Assembly (NCBI GenBank): GCA_965371245.1
Contig: CBDUXT010000017.1
Location: 1-64,000 of the forward strand
Direction: 5' to 3'
DNA: 64,000 nucleotides
Source of the DNA: CBDUXT01 sp965371245
Lineage (GTDB): Bacteria; Planctomycetota; Phycisphaerae; UBA1845
Position numbers and translations under genes: made by a program. Numbering within the stretch: position 1 is the first letter of the stretch; every line of letters begins with the position of its first letter. The notes below the pieces were generated by a model. It saw nothing but the letters and a program-made list of their open reading frames with translations. It ran no database searches and was not told the origin of the DNA. This document shows, piece by piece, positions 17,895 through 27,722 of the stretch.

Positions 17895-17937
17895 GTGATT
17901 TGATGGGTGGCATGGCCAAGTGAAGCGCGGCCATGTG
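17895..17937. repeat. REP-like palindrome, family A, copy 1
   Basis: TGATGGGTGGCATGGCCAAG then TGAAGCGCGGCCATG. The hairpin arms CATGGCC and GGCCATG are at 17911-17917 and 17929-17935. Related copies are at 21212-21297 and 30599-30641. It lies between cinA and nuoI. Confidence 0.8.
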
Positions 17938-18022
17938 TGGCGCGCTCTCCACGCCGGCGTCGGATCTGAGTCCGGGATTGTCCCGATCGGACACCATCCA
18001 TCAATCGAGCCGTGCCAAAGCA

Positions 18023-19279
18023 CTAGCGATCGTGGGCGTCAAGTAGAAACAGCCGCAACAGGTTCAAGGCCGCGCTCGCCGCCCGCTCTCGGATATCACA
18101 TCGGTCCAGGTGCTCTCCGAACAACATCCGTTTGACGCGCACGCCGTTCGCGTCGGCCAATCCCAGGTAGACCAGCCCAATCGGCTTGTCCGGCGATCGA
18201 CCGCCCGTCGGACCCGCAATCCCGGTCACGGAAACTGCAAGATCAGACCCGGTGGCTGTTCTGCAACCGGACGCCATGGCTTCCGCCACGGCTTCGCTCA
18301 CCGCCCCGTCGCGTTCCATCAGTGCTGGCGGGACGCCCAGCAGCTCCGTCTTAGACGCGTTCGAGTACGTCACCTGGCCGCCCACGTAGTAGGCCGAACT
18401 GCCGGGCACATCCGTCAGTCGCTTGCCGACCAATCCTCCCGTACACGACTCGGCCGTTGCCAGCGTCAAGCCCTTGGCCACGAGAAGCCGGGCGACCGCG
18501 CGTTCCAACGTTTCGTCCCCTTCACCGAAGATGACTGACCCCAGACGTCGGCGCACCTCGGCCACGTCGTCCTGAAGCAGCCTGCCGGCTTGGATCGCAT
18601 CTTCACCGCTGGCCGTGATTCGCACCGTGATGACGCCCTGGGCCGCCGTCGTTCCCACCAGTGGGTTCCGGTCGCGGGCCATCATGTCGGAAAGTAGTTC
18701 CCCCACCTTCGCCTCACTGATTCCGTGACAGTGCAAGTCGGCTTGCTGCGTCCCGGCTCCGCCCATCCGAGCTTGGATCCGAGGGGCCACCGCCTCGCGA
18801 AACATCGATCGCATCTCCGACGGCACCCCGGGTAGGGCGACAAGCGTGCCGCGACCGCTTTCGTGGCGGATTCCCGGCGCGGTTCCGTGCTCGTTTGGGA
18901 TCACATCGCAACCAACCGGAACCATCGCGTGCACCCTGTTCGATGGATGCATGCGTCGGCCCCATCGCTCGAACATCGCCGTCATCGTGGCAAGCGCCTC
19001 GGCGTTTTCTTCAAGCGGTACGCCCAAAGCACCGGCCAAGCCCCGTCGGGTCAGATCGTCGGGTGTCGGCCCCAGCCCGCCCGTGACAACCACCAGGTTC
19101 GAATCATCGAGCGCGCGGGTCATCGCCGCCTGGATCGCACCGATGTCATCGCCGATGGTGACGTGCGCGAGCATTCGCACGCCCATCTCAGTCAGCCGCT
19201 GCGAGAGCCAGGCGGCGTTTGTGTCCACGGTCTGACCTGTGGTCAGCTCCGTGCCGATACTGAGGATGACCGCGTCCAT
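18023..19279 (-). CDS. cinA: CinA-type protein with nicotinamide-nucleotide amidase domain
   Basis: 418 residues with two domains. The N-terminal MoCF-biosynthesis-like domain (AVILSIGTELTTGQTVDTN, VVTGGLGPTPDDLTR, ALPGVPSEM) is linked in the family to ADP-ribose pyrophosphatase activity. The C-terminal PncC domain (ATAESCTGGLVGKRLTDVPG, VTGIAGPTGG) deamidates NMN to nicotinic acid mononucleotide for NAD recycling. The ATG at 19279 gives the usual N-terminus; the frame is open a further 15 codons. It is divergent from the ATP-grasp gene and lies upstream of the nuo operon, separated by ~290 bases containing a palindrome, so joint transcription is possible but not shown. Confidence 0.93.
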   Translation of the reverse strand: MDAVILSIGTELTTGQTVDTNAAWLSQRLTEMGVRMLAHVTIGDDIGAIQAAMTRALDDSNLVVVTGGLGPTPDDLTRRGLAGALGVPLEENAEALATMTAMFERWGRRMHPSNRVHAMVPVGCDVIPNEHGTAPGIRHESGRGTLVALPGVPSEMRSMFREAVAPRIQARMGGAGTQQADLHCHGISEAKVGELLSDMMARDRNPLVGTTAAQGVITVRITASGEDAIQAGRLLQDDVAEVRRRLGSVIFGEGDETLERAVARLLVAKGLTLATAESCTGGLVGKRLTDVPGSSAYYVGGQVTYSNASKTELLGVPPALMERDGAVSEAVAEAMASGCRTATGSDLAVSVTGIAGPTGGRSPDKPIGLVYLGLADANGVRVKRMLFGEHLDRCDIRERAASAALNLLRLFLLDAHDR

Positions 19280-19406
19280 GGCTCGGTCAGCGTAGCAGGT
19301 GCGTGGCCAGGCACCAAGCCGCATGGCAGCCCCCAGCGGAAGGGTATATAGTCGCGCGGACGCGCCGGGTGGCGACTCGCAATCCGCTCACCAAGGTGAC
19401 CCGCAC

Positions 19407-20447
19407 ATGAAGGCCTCAGCAACAAAGCCGCGACGACGCACGCAACCCGGCGGGCAGACCGTGCGCGTGCTGTTCACCTGCGTCGGCCGTCGGATCGAAC
19501 TGATGCGGGCGTTCCGCGCGGCCGCCGACCGCTTGGGGATCGGTCTCGAAGTCCACGGCGCGGATGCGACCCGGCTCTCTCCGGGCATGCACTGCGTCGA
19601 TAAGGCCCACCTGGTCAGCCGTATCTCGAGCGGCCGGTATATCGACGATCTTCTCGGCCTGATCCGGAAGCGCCGGATCGATCTGTTGATCCCGCTACTC
19701 GATCCCGAACTACCGCTTCTGGCGGACGCCGTCGATCGATTCGCCGAGCGCGGGTGCCGGGCACTGGTCTCGTCGCCGCGGGTGATCTCGATTTGCACGG
19801 ACAAGCTCGCCACGTACGAGGCGCTACGCGATGCGCGGATCGACACGCCAAAGACGTGGCTTTGGAAAGAGATCGCGGCCCGCAAGCGGCACCGCTTCCC
19901 CTACTTCCTGAAGCCTCGCGCGGGCAGCGCGGGCGTCGGGAACCACGTCATCCGGGACAGGACCGAACTCGACACGTTCGGGCGGTCCGTGCCCGATGCC
20001 ATCGTCCAGGAATTCGTACACGGCATCGAGCACACGATGGACGTCTACACCGGGCTGGATGGGCAGCCGCGATGCGTCGTTCCTCGGCGGCGCCTCGAGG
20101 TACGCACCGGGGAGGTCAGCAAGGCCTTGATCGTCAAGGATCAGGGCATCATGGCCGTCGGCGCCCACGTGGTCGAGACACTCGGCGGGTGCCGCGGTGT
20201 CGTCACGGTTCAGTGTATCGTGACCGCGCGTGGGACGATTCGAGTCATCGAAATCAACCCGCGTTTCGGCGGGGGGGCGCCGCTGGCGATCCACGCCGGT
20301 GCTAACTTCCCGAAGTGGATACTCGCGGAGCACCTCGGACGGCGGCTTCGGATCAACCCGACCGGCTTTCGCGACGATGTTGCCATGCTGCGGTTCGACG
20401 ACTCGGTGTTCGTTCCCCGGGCGTCAAAACTCTTCAACGAAACATGA
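19407..20447 (+). CDS. ATP-grasp protein, carbamoyl-phosphate-synthase-like
   Basis: 346 residues. After a basic N-terminus comes a pre-ATP-grasp Rossmann-like domain (VRVLFTCVGRRIELMRAF), then the ATP-grasp core with FPYFLKPRAGSAGVGNHVI and the metal-binding EINPRFGGGAPLAI. This is the PRK12767/CarB-like group, which joins a carboxylate to an amine using ATP; the substrate is not evident. The start at 19407 has AAGGTG upstream. It is followed 65 bases later by a HAD phosphatase gene in the same direction, a pairing I have met in cell-surface carbohydrate loci, although no other such genes are here. Confidence 0.8.
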   Translation: MKASATKPRRRTQPGGQTVRVLFTCVGRRIELMRAFRAAADRLGIGLEVHGADATRLSPGMHCVDKAHLVSRISSGRYIDDLLGLIRKRRIDLLIPLLDPELPLLADAVDRFAERGCRALVSSPRVISICTDKLATYEALRDARIDTPKTWLWKEIAARKRHRFPYFLKPRAGSAGVGNHVIRDRTELDTFGRSVPDAIVQEFVHGIEHTMDVYTGLDGQPRCVVPRRRLEVRTGEVSKALIVKDQGIMAVGAHVVETLGGCRGVVTVQCIVTARGTIRVIEINPRFGGGAPLAIHAGANFPKWILAEHLGRRLRINPTGFRDDVAMLRFDDSVFVPRASKLFNET

Positions 20448-20512
20448 GGGCGCCCTGGCGCCAACGAGACTGGAGCTGGTAGGGTGCGTCCCGAGCGCAC
20501 CAACTTCTGCTG

Positions 20513-21211
20513 ATGCCCAACATCCACGCGATCATCTTCGATCTCGACGACACCCTTTACCCGGAGCGAGCCTATGCGTTCAGCGGTTTTGCCGCCGTCG
20601 CTGCCGCCTTCGCCGACCGGCTGGGTGACGCGGTCGAAAGCGCAACGCGGATGCGCGCACTCTTTGATACCGAACATCGCCCGCGCGTGTTCAACGAGTT
20701 GCTGGAAAGTAGAGGGTTCGCCGACCCCGGCGTTCGCCGGTCCGACGATGCGCGGCTCGTGCGCGCGATGATCGAAACCTACCGAAACCACGCGCCGATG
20801 GTCTCCCTCCATCCTGACGCGGAGGCCGCCCTGACTCGGCTGAATGGAGCCTATCGCCTGGGACTCATCACCGATGGGCCGGCCGCTGGGCAGCGGGCCA
20901 AGATCGCCGCGCTCGATCTCGCGCCGCGTCTCGATCAGATCGTCGTCACCGCGGAGCTGGGCGCGGGGCACGGCAAGCCAAACCCCGTTGCGTTCGAGTT
21001 GATCTGCCGAGCGCTTGACGTGTCGCCGACCGCGTGCGCGTACGTGGGCGACAACGCGACCAAGGATTTCGTCGCACCCAACGCTCTGGGATGGATGACC
21101 GTCCAGATCGTCCGGCCGGACGGCGTCTACCGGGGTCGCCTGCCGACCGCCGGAGGTACGCCCGACAAGGTGATTACGACGCTCGACGAACTCGATGCGG
21201 CCCTTGAGTAG
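20513..21211 (+). CDS. HAD-family hydrolase (phosphatase)
   Basis: 232 residues with all HAD motifs: motif I FDLDDTLYPE (nucleophile Asp10, general acid Asp12), motif II LITDG, the motif III region GKPNPVAF and motif IV YVGDNATKD. The cap between motifs I and II is alpha-helical (C1 type), as in phosphoglycolate phosphatase and haloacid dehalogenase relatives. It probably works on the product of the preceding ATP-grasp gene or supplies its substrate; this is inferred from adjacency. A palindrome pair begins immediately after its stop. Confidence 0.85.
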   Translation: MPNIHAIIFDLDDTLYPERAYAFSGFAAVAAAFADRLGDAVESATRMRALFDTEHRPRVFNELLESRGFADPGVRRSDDARLVRAMIETYRNHAPMVSLHPDAEAALTRLNGAYRLGLITDGPAAGQRAKIAALDLAPRLDQIVVTAELGAGHGKPNPVAFELICRALDVSPTACAYVGDNATKDFVAPNALGWMTVQIVRPDGVYRGRLPTAGGTPDKVITTLDELDAALE

Positions 21212-21297
21212 CGTGAATTGATGGGTGCCATGCTCACGCTTGCGTGAGCATGCTTTGTCGCACGCCCATGGCCACGCAAGCGTGGCCATGCCACCCT
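21212..21297. repeat. Double perfect hairpin, family A copy 2; likely bidirectional terminator
   Basis: Two perfect 11-bp hairpins in tandem: CATGCTCACGC-TT-GCGTGAGCATG (21229-21252) and CATGGCCACGC-AA-GCGTGGCCATG (21267-21290). An outer, imperfect pairing GGGTGCCATGCTCACGC / GCGTGGCCATGCCACCC could enclose both. It sits between two convergent genes and shares the GAATTGATGGGTG lead with 30599. Confidence 0.85.
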
Positions 21298-21342
21298 GAT
21301 CCGCAAGACGATCGCATCCCTGAAATCACGGGCATCGGAGTG

Positions 21343-22959
21343 CTATCCGCCGTCACCGTCCGGGAGAATCGTGCTTTCATCGGAAGACTCAGCCGCCGCG
21401 GCGCGCAGGTCGGTCCATGCCTGCCGCAAACGAATCCTGGCGAGTGACAGGTTCACATCAGCGTCGATGTAGTCTCGTTGCGTCTGGTTGAGTCGCGTCA
21501 ACGTCTCACGCCCCGCGACGTACGCCGCTTGAACGATACGCCGGGTCTCGAGCGCGATCTTTACGTTTTCTCGTTGGAGGCGGATCTGTTGTTGTGCATC
21601 CCCCAGTTCAATCGTCACCCCGCGAACCTGTGACTCAACCGCCAGACGGGTGCGCTGCAGCATGGCGACCGCCTCCATCCGGTGCGCCTCGGCCGTTCGC
21701 ACGCGGGCCTGTCGTCCGCCGCCGGTGTAGAGATCCCACTGGATCTCCAAGCCGCCCAACGCGGATTGATCATCCTCGCCGTAGTGAATGTTGGAACTGC
21801 GGTTGAAGCCCCAGCTTCCGCTGACGCCGACCACCGGACTGAAAGCCCCCTTGGCCGCGCGAACGTTCTCCTCCTCACGCCTCGAGATGGCCGCAAGCCG
21901 GCGCAGGTCGGGGCGGCTTTCCAGCGCGCGATCCACCCAATCATCGACGTCGGGAAGAAGCATCTCCGTAACCGACTCGGTCGCCAGCGGTGAGAGCGCA
22001 AGCGCCGCGGGAAGCTCGGCACCCGACAGCCCCATCAGCTCGGCCAGCACCACGCGCCCGGTGTCGCGAAGCCCAACCGCCGCCGCAACGTTCGCCTGGG
22101 CGGCGAGAACGCGAACGCGAAAGTTCTGTACGTCGGCCTGGGTCGCGCGACCCGCGTCGCGAAGTTTCCTGGTTTCCTCGAATTGCTCCTGGCTGAATGT
22201 CTCGTCGGCCCGGGCGATGCGCAGTTGTTCATGCCCGAGCTGCGCCTGGTAGTAGGCCGTATCGATCGCCTGAACGATCAGGCGGGCGACGTCGGTGAAC
22301 GACGCGGACATCGCGTCGCGCTGATACTTGGCCGCCATCAAGCGGGCCTCGCGAATGAACCCGTCGAAGAGCGTCCAGGTCACGGTCAGAGCGCTCGTGT
22401 GGTCGCTAAACGCACTGGTGTTCGCCCCGAGCCCGCGTGCGCCGAACAGCGGCTGGAGCAGCGGGCGGAAGATCGGGTCGATACCCGCAAGTGGATCCTC
22501 CGCCCCGGTCTGAAGCTGTGCGACGCTCTGGATCGCCGAAGTCAGCCGCGGCTGGTTCGGCGTCGTCAGAAAAGTCCGCGACGACGTGTGCTTGAGCGAA
22601 ACGATCGGAGCAAAGAGCGCGCGGGCCTCATCGATCCGCCCGAGAGAGGCGTCCAGCCGAGCGCGGGCCGCGTGGATATCGGGGTTGGCGACCACCGCGA
22701 ACGCGCGCGCCGCCTCGAGCGTCAGCTCACTTCCCGCTAGAACTTCGTCCCTGCGCGACGGCGTATCCTCATGCTCAATGATCGCCGATAGGGTTCGTTC
22801 CTCGCTGGGAAATCTGGAAAGAGCCTGGGCCCGGTGTTCGAAGGCATCTTGGATCGAGCCCGCCGGCACACGGCACGACGCGACGCAGAGAACCAGAAGC
22901 GCCGACAGCCCGACGATCGACCAGCCGCCGTGGCACCGCCTCCTTGCCTCGTTCCACAT
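21343..22959 (-). CDS. TolC-like outer-membrane efflux lipoprotein
   Basis: 538 residues. The N-terminus is a lipoprotein signal peptide ending in a VASC lipobox (LSALLVLCVASC). The rest is two outer-membrane-efflux repeats rich in long helices; ALTVTWTLFDGF and GGLEIQWDLYTGGGRQAR are the beta-strand/turn signatures of each half. It would form the outer-membrane exit duct. The ATG at 22959 is chosen for its GAGGGAA Shine-Dalgarno. It is the last gene of the adaptor-pump-duct operon, ~85 bases after the RND gene. Confidence 0.9.
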   Translation of the reverse strand: MWNEARRRCHGGWSIVGLSALLVLCVASCRVPAGSIQDAFEHRAQALSRFPSEERTLSAIIEHEDTPSRRDEVLAGSELTLEAARAFAVVANPDIHAARARLDASLGRIDEARALFAPIVSLKHTSSRTFLTTPNQPRLTSAIQSVAQLQTGAEDPLAGIDPIFRPLLQPLFGARGLGANTSAFSDHTSALTVTWTLFDGFIREARLMAAKYQRDAMSASFTDVARLIVQAIDTAYYQAQLGHEQLRIARADETFSQEQFEETRKLRDAGRATQADVQNFRVRVLAAQANVAAAVGLRDTGRVVLAELMGLSGAELPAALALSPLATESVTEMLLPDVDDWVDRALESRPDLRRLAAISRREEENVRAAKGAFSPVVGVSGSWGFNRSSNIHYGEDDQSALGGLEIQWDLYTGGGRQARVRTAEAHRMEAVAMLQRTRLAVESQVRGVTIELGDAQQQIRLQRENVKIALETRRIVQAAYVAGRETLTRLNQTQRDYIDADVNLSLARIRLRQAWTDLRAAAAESSDESTILPDGDGG

Positions 22960-23043
22960 CGTGTTCCCTCGTCGCCGGCTCGCGGCGGATAAGACCGATC
23001 GTACAGTTGGCCCCACGGACAGGCTGTGTTGTACTACGGGTTG

Positions 23044-26000
23044 CTATCCGGTAGCCAGATCGCCTTCGGTCGGGCGTTTTCCGGGCTCCTCGATCAACCC
23101 TTCGGCAGGATACGGCCCGCCGTGCCGCAGCCAGTGACAGAACCGGCGGACGTCCTCGATCAGCAAGTAGCAAGCCGGGACGACCAGGAGCGTCAGCCCC
23201 GTCGCGAAGATCAACCCGGCGCTGATTGCCACGGCCATGGGCTTCAAGGTACGCGCCTGAGTGGTCTGCTCAAGGAGAATCGGCAACAGTCCAACCACCG
23301 TCGTCAGCGACGTCAAGGTCACGGCGCGAAACCGCCGCTCACCGGCCTGGTGAACGGCATCGCGAAGGCTCTTGCCCTCCCCGATCCCCCGGTTGACCGC
23401 GTCGATCAACACGAGCGAATCGTTCACGACCACGCCCGACAGCGCGACCGAGCCAAAAAGGGTCATGATCGTCATGTCCATGCCCAGCACCTGGTGCCCG
23501 GCCACCACACCGATGAGGCCCAGCGGGACGGCGACAAGGATCGCGATCGGCTGAACGTACGACCGAAGCATCGCCGCGAGCACGGTGTAGATCGCCACGA
23601 CGGCCATGAGAAACCCCATAAACAGGCTGTCAAGCGATTGGTTGAGCAGTTCGCGGATCCCCGCGATCTTGTACGTCAGGTCGTTGTAATCACGGACCAC
23701 GTCATCGAGAAACCCGGCCTCCATGGTTTGAAGTACGCGCTCGGCGTTGGTTCGTCGATCGTCCACCGTTCCAACCACCCGGATGCGCCGTTTTCCGTCC
23801 TGGTGCATGATGAAGGCATACCCGCGAGCCCACTCCACGTCGGCCACTTCCAGGAAAGGAATCTCGTGCCCCCGGGGCGTCTTGATCCGAACGTGCTCCA
23901 GGTCCGTGATCGACCGGCGATCCGATTCCGAAAAGCGAATGCGAACCTTCACCCGGTCCCGTCCGCGCTGGAGCGTCACGGCCTCGCCGCCGAAGAATCC
24001 GAATCGCAACTGGCGCGCCACGTCTTCCAGCGTAAGACCCGACGCGTGTGCGGATGCCTTGAGTGTGACGCGCAGTTCGCGCTTCCCGGGAATAAGGTCA
24101 TGATCGACGTCGTAGACGCCGTCGAACTCGGCCAGCTTGGCCTGGATCCGCTGGGAGGCCTCGATCATGTCGTCGAGGTCGTGGCCTAGGAGGCGGATTT
24201 CAAGCGGGCGATCCAAGGGCCCGAGCGGCTGGCGCCCCACCGTCATCCGCACCGCGTCGTGAACGGTGCCGATGCGCTCGCGCCAGCGCTCGATGATGCG
24301 CTCGTCCTCGATCAACCGATCTTCCGACGGCATCAGCTCTACACGAACCTCGCAAAGGTTGTTGCCGCGAACGGACATGAAATCGGCGAACTCGCCGGTC
24401 ACGGCGTAGACATTGCGAACCAGGTCGCCCGGACGCGATGGTGCCAGCGTGGCGTCATGGTTGAGCGCGCGAGCCGTTTCGAGCAACCGATCCACCGTGC
24501 GCTGGGTCACCGACGCCGGCGTGCCCTCCGGGAAGCGAATGCGGGCGCGCAACATGTTGCCGTCTTCGGGCGGGAGAACCACGAACGGCACACGCCCACT
24601 GACGACCATCCCCGCCGCGATCACAAACAAGGTGACTGCGACCGAGACCGTGATCGCCCTTCGCTGCATCGCCAGGCGATAGACCGGGCGGTACCACGCC
24701 GTGATGAAGCGGGCGACGCCTTGGTCCACGGCTCGCCGAAAACGGCCCGGTCCGCGCCCACCCTCCGACCGATCGCGGTGACACAGATGGCTTGGCAGAA
24801 TGGCGAAGGCTTCGACCGCCGAGGCCACGACGGCGGCAATCACGACGACCGGGAGCACATAGATGAACCGGCCCAGCACCCCATGGACAAAGAGCAGTGG
24901 CACAAACGCTATGATCGTGGTAATCGACGCGCCCAACACCGGCAGCGCCACGCGAGACGTCCCTTCGATCGCGGCCAACTCCGGAGCGTCCCCGTGGCGG
25001 CGACGGCTGTGAATGCTTTCCGCAATCACGATCGCATCATCGACGATGATGCCGGACACCATAATCAGCGAGAACAGGGAGATCATGTTCAAGGTTTGAT
25101 CTTGCGCGTGGATGATGATCATCGCCCCGGCAAAGGCGGTCGGAATGCCGATGGCGACCCAGATGGCCAGACGAAACTCCAGGAACACCGCCAACGCGCC
25201 AAAGACCAGCAAGATGCCCCACAGACCGTTCTTGACCAACATCGAGATTCGGCTGTCGATGTCGCGAGCCCCGTCCGCCCAGACCGACAGGTGCAGCCGC
25301 CCCGGCAGATCCGGCTGCCGAGCCTCCACGTACTGGCGCACGAGGCGTGCGATCTCGACGGCGTCTTCCCGCGGCGTCTTGAACACCTGGACCACGACGG
25401 CCGGTTGACCGTTGAAGCTCCCCCGGACGACGGACTCTTCGAACCCCTCGCGAACCGTGCCGATCTCTCCCAGGCGCACCGCCGCGTCGGCGTTCTCCAG
25501 GATGACGAGATCCTCGTACTCCCGCGCTGCGTACCGCTGTCCGATGACGCGAAGGGTGAACTCCTCATCCGCCGTGCGAATCACACCCGCGGGTAGATCG
25601 AGGCTGCTCTTGCCGACGATCGTCATGAGCCGAGCGATCGACAAGTCGTAGGCACGTAGCGACTCGCGAGAGACCTCGATCGTGATTTCGTCTTCTCGGA
25701 CCCCCGAGAGGGAAACCTGAGAGATGCCCGCCGTCGTCATCAGGTCGTCTTGCAGTTCCTGCCCGAAGCGCTTCAGCGTGCGCTCCGGCACCGAACCGAA
25801 GACGGCCACGTTGATGACCGGCGTACGGACGACGGCCTCGCGGATCACGGGCCTCTCCACCTCCGCCGGGAAGGTGGTGATCTGCCCGACACGATCCCGA
25901 ACCTCATCGATGACGACCTGGACATTCGCCACGGTGCCCTGCAAGGCGAGCCACACCTGACCAAGGTTTTCCGTCGCGGATGACGAGACTTCGTACACGC

Positions 26001-26238
26001 CACTGATGCCCTGGACGGCCTGCTCGATGGGCGTACACACGGCGCGTTCCACGTCCGCGGTGCTCGCGCCGGGATAGCGCACGTTAATGACGACGTGATC
26101 CAGGGAGAACTCGGGGAACGTCTCACGCACCATCAGGCGCGTGGAAAGGTAGCCCCCCACCAACAGGCACAACATCCAAAGGTTCACGAAGACGGGATTG
26201 CGAACGCCCCCCGCGATCAACCCGCGGAGCACGCCCAC
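23044..26238 (-). CDS. RND-family efflux permease (AcrB/MdtB-like)
   Basis: 1064 residues, the usual length. It has twelve hydrophobic helices arranged as one plus five in each half, with two large periplasmic loops. Recognisable elements are VRYPGASTADVERAVCTPIE in the porter domain, SGIIVDDAIVIAESI in TM4 with the proton-relay aspartates, and SGVVVNDSLVLIDAVNRG in TM10. Only one Asp of the usual Asp-Asp pair is clear on inspection of TM10. The GTG start at 26238 follows the adaptor stop by two bases. The substrate is unknown; drug/hydrophobe and heavy-metal branches cannot be separated by eye, though no His/Met-rich signature of metal pumps was seen. Confidence 0.93.
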   Translation of the reverse strand: MGVLRGLIAGGVRNPVFVNLWMLCLLVGGYLSTRLMVRETFPEFSLDHVVINVRYPGASTADVERAVCTPIEQAVQGISGVYEVSSSATENLGQVWLALQGTVANVQVVIDEVRDRVGQITTFPAEVERPVIREAVVRTPVINVAVFGSVPERTLKRFGQELQDDLMTTAGISQVSLSGVREDEITIEVSRESLRAYDLSIARLMTIVGKSSLDLPAGVIRTADEEFTLRVIGQRYAAREYEDLVILENADAAVRLGEIGTVREGFEESVVRGSFNGQPAVVVQVFKTPREDAVEIARLVRQYVEARQPDLPGRLHLSVWADGARDIDSRISMLVKNGLWGILLVFGALAVFLEFRLAIWVAIGIPTAFAGAMIIIHAQDQTLNMISLFSLIMVSGIIVDDAIVIAESIHSRRRHGDAPELAAIEGTSRVALPVLGASITTIIAFVPLLFVHGVLGRFIYVLPVVVIAAVVASAVEAFAILPSHLCHRDRSEGGRGPGRFRRAVDQGVARFITAWYRPVYRLAMQRRAITVSVAVTLFVIAAGMVVSGRVPFVVLPPEDGNMLRARIRFPEGTPASVTQRTVDRLLETARALNHDATLAPSRPGDLVRNVYAVTGEFADFMSVRGNNLCEVRVELMPSEDRLIEDERIIERWRERIGTVHDAVRMTVGRQPLGPLDRPLEIRLLGHDLDDMIEASQRIQAKLAEFDGVYDVDHDLIPGKRELRVTLKASAHASGLTLEDVARQLRFGFFGGEAVTLQRGRDRVKVRIRFSESDRRSITDLEHVRIKTPRGHEIPFLEVADVEWARGYAFIMHQDGKRRIRVVGTVDDRRTNAERVLQTMEAGFLDDVVRDYNDLTYKIAGIRELLNQSLDSLFMGFLMAVVAIYTVLAAMLRSYVQPIAILVAVPLGLIGVVAGHQVLGMDMTIMTLFGSVALSGVVVNDSLVLIDAVNRGIGEGKSLRDAVHQAGERRFRAVTLTSLTTVVGLLPILLEQTTQARTLKPMAVAISAGLIFATGLTLLVVPACYLLIEDVRRFCHWLRHGGPYPAEGLIEEPGKRPTEGDLATG

Positions 26239-26240
26239 GA

Positions 26241-27722
26241 CTAGCCCCCACCGGGGCCGAGCCCGACGTGCGCCAGGACGGGCGTGCGGTCGCGGGAAGC
26301 CGGCGCCGTGGGAAAGGTGGCGTTTCGCGGCGTGGGAAGCGTCGTCACGCGCGCTTCACGAAGCCGAAGCGGCATGCCCACGACGGGCTTCATCAGGGGA
26401 GAAACGATGTATTGTTCGCCCGGTCTCAACTCGCAGTTGCGCGTGCCGTCACGGTCGGCGTAGTCCACCAAGACTTGGTCGCCCATGGAGCGCAACAACG
26501 GAACGTCGCGCCGTGCCAGGCGACCGGTGCTGGACCCCGGTTCGTCCGGCTGGAAGACGTACACCCAGCGGTTGTCGTACACCGCGTGACGGGGTACGAC
26601 CAGCGCGCCCTTCAGAGGCTTGGCCGGCAACTCGGCCCGGCAATGCATGCCGATGGCAAGCGTCGGGCGGGAACTCACGTTCCCAAGCTCCACGGAACCG
26701 CGCATGTCCGCATTCCGGACTTCCACGACCAGTTGGGCCGTTCGCGTCATTTCGTCCACCCGCTCAAAACGTGTCACGAAACCGCGCCAAGTGAAGGATT
26801 GTCCCTGAAGGGACCAGCGAACGGTGACCTCCGGTCTCGCCCCTTCGTGCTCGCCTTGCAGCGCTTCGAGCTGAATCGATTCTTCCAGCCACCGAAGCTC
26901 CGCTGGGTCGATGCCCACGGTCAGTTCAAACGCCGACATATCCGTCAGCGTGGCGATCGAGAACGGCACCGTCACAACCTGAGCCGTGTAGGCCGACACG
27001 AACTCCACCCGTGCATTGAACGGGCAGAAGATCTTGGTGTTTTCGAGGTTGTGATGGGCCGAGCGAAGCTGCGCGCGCGTCGCCTGAAGCTGGGCCTCGG
27101 TCTCGAGCTTGATGTGCGGAATCATCGAACGTCGGCTCTTCAGTTCGATCAGGGCGCCCTTTTGGCGCAGGTATTTCTGATGCACCATATCGACGTCGCG
27201 CGGGGTGCCGACCTGCTCGTCTTCGTACAGGCGCTTGGCTCCCAGGTAATCCTGCTCGTCGATGGCGAGCACCTTCTCGGCGTTGGTGATTCGCTCGTTG
27301 AGGTTGCTGAGTTCCTGGTCGGATCGATCCTGCGCGGCCTCGAGGGCGCGGGCCTCCGCTTCGACCCGCTGGACCTGCGCCGCGTACACCGTCGGGTCGA
27401 TCTCGAAGAGCAATTCGCCCTCTTCGATCATCTTGCCGGGTGCCAGGCTCGGATGGACGTGAACCAACTTGCCCGAGACCTGCGGAACGATCTTGATCTC
27501 GTGCTTCGCGCGAACCGTTCCGTGGCCGATGATCGGCATGGCCGCCGTGACCGGGTTGGCCGGCGCAACAGCCACTTCCAAGGCGCGGACCGCGACGGTC
27601 CGCTGGGGCGGTGCCGGCTTGGTAGCCAACAGCCATGCGTAGGCACCGCCGCCGACCGCCATGATGGCGGGCGCCAGACTGGCGATGATCGTAAGCCGGA
27701 GACATTCAACGTTTGTTTTCAT
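26241..27722 (-). CDS. RND periplasmic adaptor (membrane fusion protein)
   Basis: 493 residues. An N-terminal membrane helix or signal (LAPAIMAVGGGAYAWLLATK) is followed by a lipoyl-like half-motif (GTVRAKHEIKIVPQVSGKLV), a long helical hairpin (~residues 115-225, many Glu/Gln/Ala/Arg), the second lipoyl half and a beta-barrel. It would bridge the RND pump and the TolC-like duct. The C-terminal ~40 residues are Pro/Thr/Arg-rich and unlike the family core. First gene of the three-gene efflux operon. Confidence 0.9.
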   Translation of the reverse strand: MKTNVECLRLTIIASLAPAIMAVGGGAYAWLLATKPAPPQRTVAVRALEVAVAPANPVTAAMPIIGHGTVRAKHEIKIVPQVSGKLVHVHPSLAPGKMIEEGELLFEIDPTVYAAQVQRVEAEARALEAAQDRSDQELSNLNERITNAEKVLAIDEQDYLGAKRLYEDEQVGTPRDVDMVHQKYLRQKGALIELKSRRSMIPHIKLETEAQLQATRAQLRSAHHNLENTKIFCPFNARVEFVSAYTAQVVTVPFSIATLTDMSAFELTVGIDPAELRWLEESIQLEALQGEHEGARPEVTVRWSLQGQSFTWRGFVTRFERVDEMTRTAQLVVEVRNADMRGSVELGNVSSRPTLAIGMHCRAELPAKPLKGALVVPRHAVYDNRWVYVFQPDEPGSSTGRLARRDVPLLRSMGDQVLVDYADRDGTRNCELRPGEQYIVSPLMKPVVGMPLRLREARVTTLPTPRNATFPTAPASRDRTPVLAHVGLGPGGG

